From assembly GCF_016403105.1 (NCBI RefSeq), contig NZ_CP046155.1:2385906-2449905 (forward strand): a stretch of DNA of 64,000 nt. Direction: 5' to 3'. Shown piece after piece: positions 42,699 through 50,411 of this stretch. The first letter of the stretch is position 1, and each line of letters opens with the position of its first letter. The DNA is from Leptolyngbya sp. BL0902. Its GTDB lineage: Bacteria; Cyanobacteriota; Cyanobacteriia; Phormidesmidales; Phormidesmidaceae. The position numbers were made by a program, and so were the translations under genes. Below the pieces are notes generated by a model. The model saw only the letters and a program-made list of their open reading frames with translations, ran no database searches and had not been told where the DNA came from.

Positions 42699-43007
42699 CT
42701 AGCTTCGGAACTGCTCCACAGCCTCGGTGTAGCGAATGGGCAACACAAACTCAAGGTTTTCGTGGGGACGAGCAATGATGTGGGTAGACAGCACTTCGCC
42801 ACCGTTGACGCGCTTGGCGGATTCCACCCCAGCGGACACAGACGCTTGCACTTCGGACACATCACCACGCACGATCACGGTGACGCGACCGCTACCGATT
42901 TTTTCGTAGCCCACCAGGGTTACACGGGCGGCTTTCACCATGGCATCCGCCGCTTCCACGACAGCCGGGAAACCCAGGGTTTCAATCATTCCAACAGCAA
43001 TTGGCAT
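42699..43007 (-). CDS. ccmK2: Carboxysome shell protein CcmK2
   Basis: 102-residue BMC hexamer, first gene of the ccm operon, with the ribosome-binding site GGAGATTACGAC before the ATG. The body ([40 protein letters not shown]) is almost identical to CcmK1 but stops earlier. The gap of 197 bases before ccmK1 shows no gene. Promoters probably lie in the divergent region 43008-43721. Confidence 0.95.
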   Translation of the reverse strand: MPIAVGMIETLGFPAVVEAADAMVKAARVTLVGYEKIGSGRVTVIVRGDVSEVQASVSAGVESAKRVNGGEVLSTHIIARPHENLEFVLPIRYTEAVEQFRS

Positions 43008-43721
43008 TGTCGTAATCTCCTTGTTAAATCTAGATCTTTTCCCCTGCGTTCACCCAGGAATTCAGCCTTTATTGGCAGCATGAACAGTCCCGAACTCATC
43101 AAGAAACGGGATTTGCTCAAGGTTAGTGAAGGCGAAAAGAGCTGATTTCTCTTTGATGACAACCTAAGCATAGGTGTCGATTGACACTTTTGCAATATAA
43201 GTCTCAATGATTGTTGCTAATGTTGAGTATTATTAAACCTTATCCCCAAAGCCCTTGCGAAAGCGGCCATTGGCGGCTCTTTCCGGGGTGAGTCCTCACC
43301 CTCATTTAGGGTCTGCCAGGGGGCTGCTGTTGACCTGAGTCGCCCTCTATCGCCACCTAAAATTGATGGATGCCAGAGTTGCAGTATTAAAATTATATCT
43401 GGGCATTGCATTGATATAAATCAATTGTTTTGGTCGCTGGGCATGATCTCCGGGGGGATTCACGAATCGGGTAGGATGATGGCTAACGGCTGATAGCTCG
43501 GTCTGGCCTTCTGGGTTTTGGGGCGGGCGAGGGGGTGCAGATCAACGGTTGGAATCCGCCATCCCGGCATCGCTTCGTTCACATATCTTAATGGTGCAAT
43601 GGCCACGAATTCGTCAGGCTGGAAGGAGTAGGTCTGCGGTGACGCCCTCTTTCCCGATGGGTCAGCGTTGGGTGGATGGGTGGCCTGTCGCAGATTGTTT
43701 AGACGAGGTAGTGACGAATTT
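43008..43721. promoter_or_regulatory. Divergent control region between ccm operon and ndhF
   Basis: 714 bases, no supported gene; small frames here are not convincing. It includes AT-rich blocks at about 43140-43245 and 43375-43430. A dyad ATTGAT-ATAA-ATCAAT lies at 43410-43425. LysR-type CcmR/CmpR regulators control inorganic-carbon genes in relatives and bind AT-rich dyads, so this is the place to look for their sites; binding here is inference. Confidence 0.55.
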
Positions 43722-45557
43722 ATGAACCAAATGTGGGTGGAGACAAGTTGGCTGCTGCCAATCTATGGGCTGCTGGGGGTGGTGTTGGCCCTGCCGTGGT
43801 CTATGGGCTTTATCCGCCGCACGGGGCCAAGGCCAGCAGCCTACCTCAACATCGCCATGACGCTGTTCGCCTTTATCCACGGCCTGTTGGTATTTCAGGG
43901 CATTTGGAATGAAGGTTCCCAGGAACTCGTTTTCTCCTGGTTCAAGTTTGCCGACCTGCATTTAGAGCTGGCCTTTGACATCTCGGTGCTGAACCTGGGG
44001 GCGCTGGAGCTGATTACCTTCCTCAGTCTGCTGGCCCAGGTGTTTGCCCTAGGGTATATGGAAAAGGACTGGGCCTTGGCTCGGTTTTACTCCCTGATGG
44101 GGTTCTTTGAAGCGGCCATGAGCGGCTTGGTGCTGAGCGGGTCGCTGTTCGTCTCCTACTCGCTGCTGGAGATGCTGACCCTTTCCACCTACCTGCTGGT
44201 GGGCTTTTGGTATGCCCAGCCCCTCGTCGTCACCGCCGCCCGCGATGCCTTTTTGACCAAACGCATTGGCGACGTGCTGCTGCTGATGGGCGTCGTAGCC
44301 CTGGCGGCAATGGCCGGAAGCCTAAACTTTAACGACCTCTATGGGTGGGTCAAAACCGAAAATCTTTCGCCCCTGGTGGGGACGCTGCTGGGGCTGGCGC
44401 TGATTGCGGGGCCGATTGGCAAATGCGCCCAGTTTCCCCTGCACCTGTGGCTGGATGAAGCGATGGAAGGGCCGAACCCAGCGTCGATTTTGCGAAATTC
44501 CGTCGTCGTCACCTGCGGGGCCTACGTGCTGATTCGCCTTCAGCCGATTGTGGTGCTGTCCCCTGTCACCTTGGGGGTGCTGATTGCCCTGGGCAGCATT
44601 ACGGCCATCGGGGGTTCCCTGGTGGCCCTGGCCCAGATTGACCTGAAGCGGACGCTGTCCTACTCCACCAGCGCTTACCTGGGTCTGGTCTTCGTGGCCG
44701 TGGGGACAGAGTGGCCCGGTGTGGCGATTACCCTGCTGCTCACCCATGCGGTGGCCAAGGCGCTGCTGTTTATGGGGGTGGGCAGCATCATCACCACCAC
44801 CACCAGCCAAAACCTCACGGAAATGGGCGGTTTGTGGTCACGGATGCCCGCGACGACCCTGGCCTTTGTGATTGGCTCCCTGGGCATGGTGGGAATTTTC
44901 CCCCTCGGCTGCTTCTGGGGGCTGCGGATGGGGGCGGATTTCCTCAGCCAGAGTTCGCCCCTGCTGGCCTTAGTTTTCCTCTTGGTGAATTTCTTAACGG
45001 CCCTGAATTTGACCCGTGTCTTCCGCCTGGTCTTTCTGGGGCAGGCCCAGCCCAAAACCCGCCGCGCCCCAGAGGTGCCCTGGCCGATGGCGGTGCCGAT
45101 GGTATCCCTCTCCATCGTGACCCTGCTGGTGCCCGTGATGATGGCCCGGATGTCGCTATTGCCGCCCGTGGAGTATTTGAACTGGCCCGTAACCGCCCTC
45201 CTGGTGGCCTTTGGGGTGGCAGGGGTCGCCCTGGGATCGGCGATTCCCCTGTCCAAGTCCCTGGCCCGGTCGCGCAATCGTCCGGTGCGGATTCTCCAAG
45301 ACCTGTTGGCCTACGACTTCTACACCGAACGGCTCTATGCCAACACCGTGGTCGCCGCCGTGGGAGGGCTGTCGCGCCTGAGCAATTGGTTTGACCGCTA
45401 CGTGGTGGATGGCCTGGTGAATGCCGTCGGCCTAGCGTCACTCTTGGGCGGAGAAAGCCTGAAATACAGCGTTTCTGGCCAATCTCAACTGTATTTGTTC
45501 ACCATCATGGCCGGGGTGGGCCTGATTGGCGTTTTCATGACCTGGAGCCTGTGGTAG
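43722..45557 (+). CDS. ndhF4: NDH-1 subunit NdhF of the CO2-uptake complex (NdhF4 type)
   Basis: 611 residues from the ATG at 43722, integral thylakoid membrane protein, 14 or more helices, homologous to NuoL. Conserved segments include LEMLTLSTYLLVGFWYAQP, KCAQFPLHLWLDEAMEGPNP and SYSTSAYLGLVF. It forms, with NdhD and CupB, the CO2-to-bicarbonate module of NDH-1. I assign the F4 type from context: adjacent ccm operon, a CupB-length partner and no cupS; sequence alone does not let me exclude NdhF3. Stop overlaps a possible GTG of ndhD. Confidence 0.9.
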   Translation: MNQMWVETSWLLPIYGLLGVVLALPWSMGFIRRTGPRPAAYLNIAMTLFAFIHGLLVFQGIWNEGSQELVFSWFKFADLHLELAFDISVLNLGALELITFLSLLAQVFALGYMEKDWALARFYSLMGFFEAAMSGLVLSGSLFVSYSLLEMLTLSTYLLVGFWYAQPLVVTAARDAFLTKRIGDVLLLMGVVALAAMAGSLNFNDLYGWVKTENLSPLVGTLLGLALIAGPIGKCAQFPLHLWLDEAMEGPNPASILRNSVVVTCGAYVLIRLQPIVVLSPVTLGVLIALGSITAIGGSLVALAQIDLKRTLSYSTSAYLGLVFVAVGTEWPGVAITLLLTHAVAKALLFMGVGSIITTTTSQNLTEMGGLWSRMPATTLAFVIGSLGMVGIFPLGCFWGLRMGADFLSQSSPLLALVFLLVNFLTALNLTRVFRLVFLGQAQPKTRRAPEVPWPMAVPMVSLSIVTLLVPVMMARMSLLPPVEYLNWPVTALLVAFGVAGVALGSAIPLSKSLARSRNRPVRILQDLLAYDFYTERLYANTVVAAVGGLSRLSNWFDRYVVDGLVNAVGLASLLGGESLKYSVSGQSQLYLFTIMAGVGLIGVFMTWSLW

Positions 45558-45559
45558 CC

Positions 45560-47146
45560 ATGCTGAGCGTACTGATTCTGATCCCGTTAATTGGCGCACT
45601 GGCGGTTATCCTTTGGCCCGGAAAAATTACGCCGCTCACCGCAAAATGGGTCAGCGGCGGCACCATCGGCCTAACGCTGCTGTGGGTGATTTTTCTGGCG
45701 ACCCAGTTTGACATCACTACACCGGGCTTTCAGTTTGAGGAATTGCTGCCCTGGGTAGAGCCGCTGGGCCTCAGCTATCGCCTAGGGCTGGACGGTCTTT
45801 CCCTGCCCTTGCTGGTGGTGAATAGCCTGCTGGGGATTGTCGCCATCTACATCAGCGACCCCCACCTGCATCGGCCTCGGCTGTATTACGCGCTGATTTT
45901 GGTGATCAGCAGTGCCGTGGCGGGGGCGTTCCTCTCGGCTAACCTGCTGCTGTTCTTCATCTTTTACGAATTAGAACTGATTCCCCTGTACCTGCTGATC
46001 GCCATCTGGGGCGGGGCACGGCGGGGCTATGCGGCCACCAAGTTTCTGATTTACACCGCTCTCTCGGGGATTTTGATCCTCGGTGCCTTCCTGGGCCTAG
46101 TGTGGCTGTCGGGCAACACCAGCTTTGACTACGACAGCGGCTTGGCGACAGCGTTACCCCTGGCCCAGCAAATCATCCTGCTGGTGGCGCTGCTGATTGG
46201 CTTTGGCATTAAGGTACCGCTGTTTCCCTTCCATACCTGGTTGCCCGATGCCCATGTTGAGGCGTCTACTCCGGTTTCCGTGCTGCTGGCGGGGGTGCTG
46301 CTGAAGCTGGGCACCTACGGCCTGGTGCGGTTTGGCCTGGGCCTGTTCCCCGATGCCTGGATGGCCCTGGCTCCGGTGATGGCGACCTGGGCGGTGATCA
46401 GCGTTCTGTATGGTTCCCTCGCGGCCATTGCCCAGACCGACATGAAAAAAATGGTGGCCTACAGCTCCATTGGTCACATGGGCTATGTGCTGCTGGCAGC
46501 GGCGGCTTCGACCCCCCTCAGCATTGTGGGTACGGTGTTCCAAATGGTGAGCCACGGGCTGATTTCGGGCCTGCTGTTTTTGCTGGTGGGGGTGGTCTAC
46601 CACACCACGGGCACCCGCGATCTCACCGTACTGCGCGGCCTGCTGAACCCAGAGCGGGGCTTACCCTTCGTCGGTTCCCTGATGATTTTGGGGGTGATGG
46701 CCAGTGCAGGGATTCCCGGCATGGTGGGCTTTATCTCGGAATTTCTGGTGTTTCGGGGCAGTTTCCTAATTTTCCCGGTGCAAACGCTGCTTTGCATGGT
46801 GGGGTCGGGCCTGACGGCGGTGTACTTCCTGCTGCTGGTAAATCGGGCCTTCTTTGGACGGCTGGCGGTGGCTCCCCCCAGTGGCTCCCCCCAGTTGGAT
46901 GTTGACCTGCCGGGTGTGACCTGGCGCGACCGCCTGCCCGCCCTGGCCCTGGCCAGCCTGATTATCGCCTTTGGCCTTCAGCCCAACTGGATGGCCCGCT
47001 GGAGCGAACACACCACCCTCGCCCTCCACGAACCCTACCAAGGCTTTGTCCAGGCCAGCATCCTACGGATGGCTCCCCTGAACGAGTCCCTCGTCGCCGA
47101 TACCCTAGTGATGGATGCCCCAGCAACGACCCCGCTGCTTCCCTGA
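45560..47146 (+). CDS. ndhD4: NDH-1 subunit NdhD of the CO2-uptake complex (NdhD4 type)
   Basis: 528 residues from ATG 45560, two bases after ndhF; an upstream GTG at 45551 would overlap ndhF. NuoM-like antiporter fold: the key Glu in FFIFYELELIPLYLLIAIWG, the Lys/Pro segment GFGIKVPLFPFHTWLPDAHV and KMVAYSSIGHMGYVLL are all present, so the proton path looks intact. It is followed by cupB after 55 bases. Confidence 0.9.
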   Translation: MLSVLILIPLIGALAVILWPGKITPLTAKWVSGGTIGLTLLWVIFLATQFDITTPGFQFEELLPWVEPLGLSYRLGLDGLSLPLLVVNSLLGIVAIYISDPHLHRPRLYYALILVISSAVAGAFLSANLLLFFIFYELELIPLYLLIAIWGGARRGYAATKFLIYTALSGILILGAFLGLVWLSGNTSFDYDSGLATALPLAQQIILLVALLIGFGIKVPLFPFHTWLPDAHVEASTPVSVLLAGVLLKLGTYGLVRFGLGLFPDAWMALAPVMATWAVISVLYGSLAAIAQTDMKKMVAYSSIGHMGYVLLAAAASTPLSIVGTVFQMVSHGLISGLLFLLVGVVYHTTGTRDLTVLRGLLNPERGLPFVGSLMILGVMASAGIPGMVGFISEFLVFRGSFLIFPVQTLLCMVGSGLTAVYFLLLVNRAFFGRLAVAPPSGSPQLDVDLPGVTWRDRLPALALASLIIAFGLQPNWMARWSEHTTLALHEPYQGFVQASILRMAPLNESLVADTLVMDAPATTPLLP

Positions 47147-47201
47147 TCGTCCATCCCCCCGCCGCCCCCCTTGCCGATAGCCCTATCGAGACCTCACAGC
47201 C

Positions 47202-48335
47202 ATGACCCACACCCTCCCCAAACCCGCGTCGGTGCATCCCCTAGAGCCATTCATCGACCGTCTGCTGTCGGCGGATGCCCTGCTGCCGCACTCGGACACC
47301 AACGTGCTGGAGGTGGTGGGCATCCTCAAAAGCTACGGGGTGGTGCTGGATGCCTACTCGAAAAACCTGATCTACATCGCCGATCATCAGTTTTTGGTGC
47401 TGTTTCCCTTTTTCAAATACTTCAATGGTGAGGTGTCCTTCGGGAAATTACTCAAGCACTGGTGGCACGACCGCATCAACTTCGAGTACGCCGAATACTG
47501 CATGAAGGCCATGCTCTGGCACGGCGGCGGCAAAATGGACGAGTACTTGGACTCCGAAGAATTCCTAGCCCTCTGTCGCACAGCCACCACGGCCAAAACG
47601 AAATCGAATCCCCTTGTACGCAGCATCAACGCCGTTTTTCCCGATTTCCTCACCGAGCAAGTGCGCCAACTCGCCTACTACAGCGCCCTCGGCCAGTTTT
47701 GGCGGGTGATGAGCGACCTGTTCATTGACCTCTCCGACGCCTACGACGCTGGCAAGGTCAACACGATTCCCGAAGTAGTGGCCTTCATCAAAGCGGGCCT
47801 GGTTGCCGCCGCCAGTAACCCGATTACCTACAGCGTCAACATCAACGGCCAAACCTACGACCTCATGCCCAAATCGGCAGGGCTCACCTTTTTGATGGAT
47901 GTGGCGGTGCCCTACGTGGAGGCCGTCTTTTTCCGGGGTGCGCCGTTTTTGGGCACGGTCTCCTACAACGCCCAGGCCAACCAAATCCCCGCCGAACAGG
48001 GCCAATTCCAGTACGGTGCCCTCTACGCCGACCCCATCCCCGTGGGCGGTGCGGGCATTCCCCCGACGCTGCTGATGCAGGATATGCGCCACTTTCTGCC
48101 GGATTATTTGACCGAGTTCTACCTCGCCAGCGGTCGCGGCCTGGATGATGTGCGGGTGAAGATTTGCCAAAGCTTCCAAAAATCCATGTTTTGCGTCACC
48201 AGTGCCTCGTTGCAAGGCTTGCTGCCCCACGCCGCCGACACCACGAACCCCCAAGAGCAGGTCGCCAACCGGGATTTTCTCGCCGCCTGGATGGATCGGC
48301 TGATGACCTCCCGTTTGGATGTGGTGCAGCTTTAG
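47202..48335 (+). CDS. cupB: CO2 hydration protein CupB (ChpX type)
   Basis: 377 residues, soluble protein that docks on NdhF/NdhD and hydrates CO2 vectorially, thought to use a zinc site. CupA/CupB signatures seen are YSKNLIYIADHQFLVLFPFF, HWWHDRINFEYAEYCMKAML and RQLAYYSALGQFWRVMSDLF. CupA proteins are longer (about 450); 377 fits CupB, and no cupS follows. His and Cys residues in HWWHDR and EYCMK could supply metal ligands. It is the last gene of the ndhF-ndhD-cupB operon. Confidence 0.9.
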   Translation: MTHTLPKPASVHPLEPFIDRLLSADALLPHSDTNVLEVVGILKSYGVVLDAYSKNLIYIADHQFLVLFPFFKYFNGEVSFGKLLKHWWHDRINFEYAEYCMKAMLWHGGGKMDEYLDSEEFLALCRTATTAKTKSNPLVRSINAVFPDFLTEQVRQLAYYSALGQFWRVMSDLFIDLSDAYDAGKVNTIPEVVAFIKAGLVAAASNPITYSVNINGQTYDLMPKSAGLTFLMDVAVPYVEAVFFRGAPFLGTVSYNAQANQIPAEQGQFQYGALYADPIPVGGAGIPPTLLMQDMRHFLPDYLTEFYLASGRGLDDVRVKICQSFQKSMFCVTSASLQGLLPHAADTTNPQEQVANRDFLAAWMDRLMTSRLDVVQL

Positions 48336-48399
48336 AGCCACTACCGGGGACGATTGGCAGCGATTGACTAGGGGAAAGGGCAACCACTTTAGACCGCCA

Positions 48400-49434
48400 C
48401 TATTCTGTAGCCTTGGGCGAGTCAATTGGGGGCGGAGGGATAATGACCCGAAAATCGGCATCCACCACACCCTCATCATCGAGATCGGGAGAATTAGGCT
48501 CTTCGTCCTCGTAGGCGTCCCCATAGTTATCTTCGCCATAGTCAGGGTCATAGCCGCTGTCGTCGCGATCCCCATAGATATCATCGGGGGGAGCATAGAT
48601 GCGGTCAGTCTGGCCGGATTCGGCCTGTTCGCGATAGCTGTAGGAGTAAATTGATCCGTCTCGATAGACCTGGGTGGGCGGCTTCGGGGCTTCGTAGGCC
48701 CTGGCAGGGTGAGGTTCCGATCCGTAGGAGTCGGGGGCAGGCTGACCGTCGATGTCGTCCCAGCCTTCGGTGATCTCCTCCAGGCTTTCCTCCACGGGGC
48801 TAACACCAGAGGAACGGTAGGATCGGGGATCAACGTCATCCCAGTCGTCGGTGATTTCCCGCAACGATTCCTGCACCCGTGGGTCTGGGCCATCGTCTGG
48901 GCGGCGACCCAACCAGCTCAGGGGAGATCGGAAAGTGCCTGGGGATGGAGAGGGATGGGGAGATCGCGGCGGTGCTCCCGCTGGAGGTCGCTGGGGTGCA
49001 GGTTCGGGGCGACGGTGATCGTCCCAACTGCTCCACTGGGTGGGAGATTCCAGATCCGTCCAATCGCGCCAAGAACCATCGGCTGGAACGGATCGGGCGG
49101 CGGCATCAGCGGAAGATTGCACCTCTTGGCGACGGTCAACATCGCTAGGACGAGAAGGCTCGTTGGGATTGGCAGGCTCGTAGAAGGGTTGGGGCTCGTA
49201 CTTGTAGCGATGGCGCGAGGATTTACCTCGAGTAGGTGGCCCCACGATGGCATTCATGGCTAGGGTGGTCAACCCGCCGAGAAGAATGGCCAGCACTAGC
49301 CAAAGGCCCACGGGCAGGGCCAAGGTGCGCCCCCCCAGGAACACCAGAGGCAAGCTAAGAGACAAATTTTGCAGGCCCAGGAGCAGCAGCGTGCCCAGCG
49401 CCAGTAGTCCCACAACCCAACGTGTTGTTGCCAT
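48400..49434 (-). CDS. Membrane-anchored disordered protein with repeated motif
   Basis: 344 residues from the ATG at 49434 (a second ATG lies 7 codons upstream). Two membrane helices come first (VVGLLALGTLLLLGLQ and GLWLVLAILLGGLTTLAMNA, about 5-60), then a long polar tail rich in Pro, Ser, Asp and Tyr. A motif occurs twice in the tail: VQESLREITDDWDDVDP and VEESLEEITEGWDDIDG. The C-terminus is acidic and ends near FRVIIPPPPID. No function recognised; it looks like a cytoplasmic docking platform held in a membrane. Confidence 0.72.
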   Translation of the reverse strand: MATTRWVVGLLALGTLLLLGLQNLSLSLPLVFLGGRTLALPVGLWLVLAILLGGLTTLAMNAIVGPPTRGKSSRHRYKYEPQPFYEPANPNEPSRPSDVDRRQEVQSSADAAARSVPADGSWRDWTDLESPTQWSSWDDHRRPEPAPQRPPAGAPPRSPHPSPSPGTFRSPLSWLGRRPDDGPDPRVQESLREITDDWDDVDPRSYRSSGVSPVEESLEEITEGWDDIDGQPAPDSYGSEPHPARAYEAPKPPTQVYRDGSIYSYSYREQAESGQTDRIYAPPDDIYGDRDDSGYDPDYGEDNYGDAYEDEEPNSPDLDDEGVVDADFRVIIPPPPIDSPKATE

Positions 49435-49560
49435 GGCCTCAATCCTCTCGGTCAACGGCTTTGCCTATCCTATCGTGCTGGGCGACTTGCCTGAATGCGA
49501 ACCCCAAACCCCGGTTTGTGAGATCAGTAGCTCACAAACCTGCTCTTTTGTCGTAAGCTC

Positions 49561-49658
49561 ACCCTCACCCTAAATCCCTCTCCCATGTTGGGAGAGGGAC
49601 TTTGAACAAGGCTCTGGCTCCCCTCTCCCGTCCTGGGAGAGGGGCTGGGGGTGAGGGC
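49561..49658. repeat. 97-base element with inverted ends, copy 2
   Basis: Begins ACCCTCACCCTAAATCCCTC and ends GGGGCTGGGGGTGAGGGC. It has the same two hairpins and nearly the same length as the element at 24088. The terminal inverted repeats pair over 9 bases here (CCCTCACCC/GGGTGAGGG). Confidence 0.8.
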
Positions 49659-49739
49659 GACAAGACTTTGCGATCTACTGAGCTTAAGCAGCCCATGGTT
49701 GCTGGAGCAGTCGGTGAAAAACCGGGGTTCTCCCGAACA

Positions 49740-50402
49740 TCAGGAATCTTCTGGCGGTGCAATCTCATGGGGCAGATGGCCCTGCCAGCGGTTGAGGGGT
49801 ACGCAGTCGATATCGAGCTGGTCTAAGGCGCGGGCGATAACAAAATCCACCAAATCCTCGATGCTTTGGGGATGGTGATACCAGGCGGGAATGGCAGGCA
49901 CAATGCGGGCTCCAGCTTCCGCCAAGGTCGTCAAATTCCGCAGATGAATGAGGCTGAAGGGGGTCTCGCGGGGCACAATCACCAGTTTGCGGCCCTCCTT
50001 GAGCTGCACATCGGCGGCACGTTCCAGCAGGTCGGAGCTCATGCCCGCCGCCAGCCGTGCCACGGTGCTCATGCTGCACGGAATCACCACCATGCCCGCC
50101 GCCCGAAAGGATCCGCTAGCGATGGAGGCCCCTACGTCGCCCCAGGGATGGCAGCGCAGGGTACCTGCGGCCTCAACGCCAGCCTGCTGTCGCCAAAATT
50201 GGGCCTGTCGTTCGGGGTCGAGGGGCATGGGGATACCTTCCTCGGCCTGCCACACCATTTGACAGGCCTTGGAAGCCACCACATCCACCGTGCCCCCCGC
50301 CGTTAGGACGTGCTTGAGGGTACGGACGGCGTAGATCAGCCCGGAGGCTCCCGTGATCCCCACAATCAAGGGCCGAGCCGGGGGCTGGGGCATGGATTGC
50401 AT
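49740..50402 (-). CDS. ubiX: Flavin prenyltransferase UbiX
   Basis: Joins dimethylallyl phosphate to reduced FMN to make the prenylated FMN cofactor of UbiD decarboxylases. 220 residues from the ATG at 50402. The start VGITGASGLIYAVRTLKHVL is the conserved flavodoxin-like loop, and later VVIPCSMSTVARLAAGMSSD and REGRKLVIVPRETP-like KEGRKLVIVPRETPFSLIHL are diagnostic. It begins 9 bases after the end of the RNase R-type gene, in the same operon. Confidence 0.94.
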   Translation of the reverse strand: MQSMPQPPARPLIVGITGASGLIYAVRTLKHVLTAGGTVDVVASKACQMVWQAEEGIPMPLDPERQAQFWRQQAGVEAAGTLRCHPWGDVGASIASGSFRAAGMVVIPCSMSTVARLAAGMSSDLLERAADVQLKEGRKLVIVPRETPFSLIHLRNLTTLAEAGARIVPAIPAWYHHPQSIEDLVDFVIARALDQLDIDCVPLNRWQGHLPHEIAPPEDS

Positions 50403-50411
50403 GGTCACAAC

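Noticed and set aside
43217-43411. Small minus-strand frame between ccmK2 and ndhF
   Set aside because: Lies in the control region with no ribosome-binding site or family-like sequence.
43722-48335. ndhF3-ndhD3-cupA identity for the NDH genes
   Set aside because: CupA is longer and is usually followed by cupS; the 377-residue partner and the adjacent ccm operon favour the F4/D4/CupB set, though a phylogeny should confirm it.
47565-48893. 442-codon minus-strand frame
   Set aside because: Antisense to the clear cupB gene and overlapping the disordered membrane protein; no domain-like sequence.
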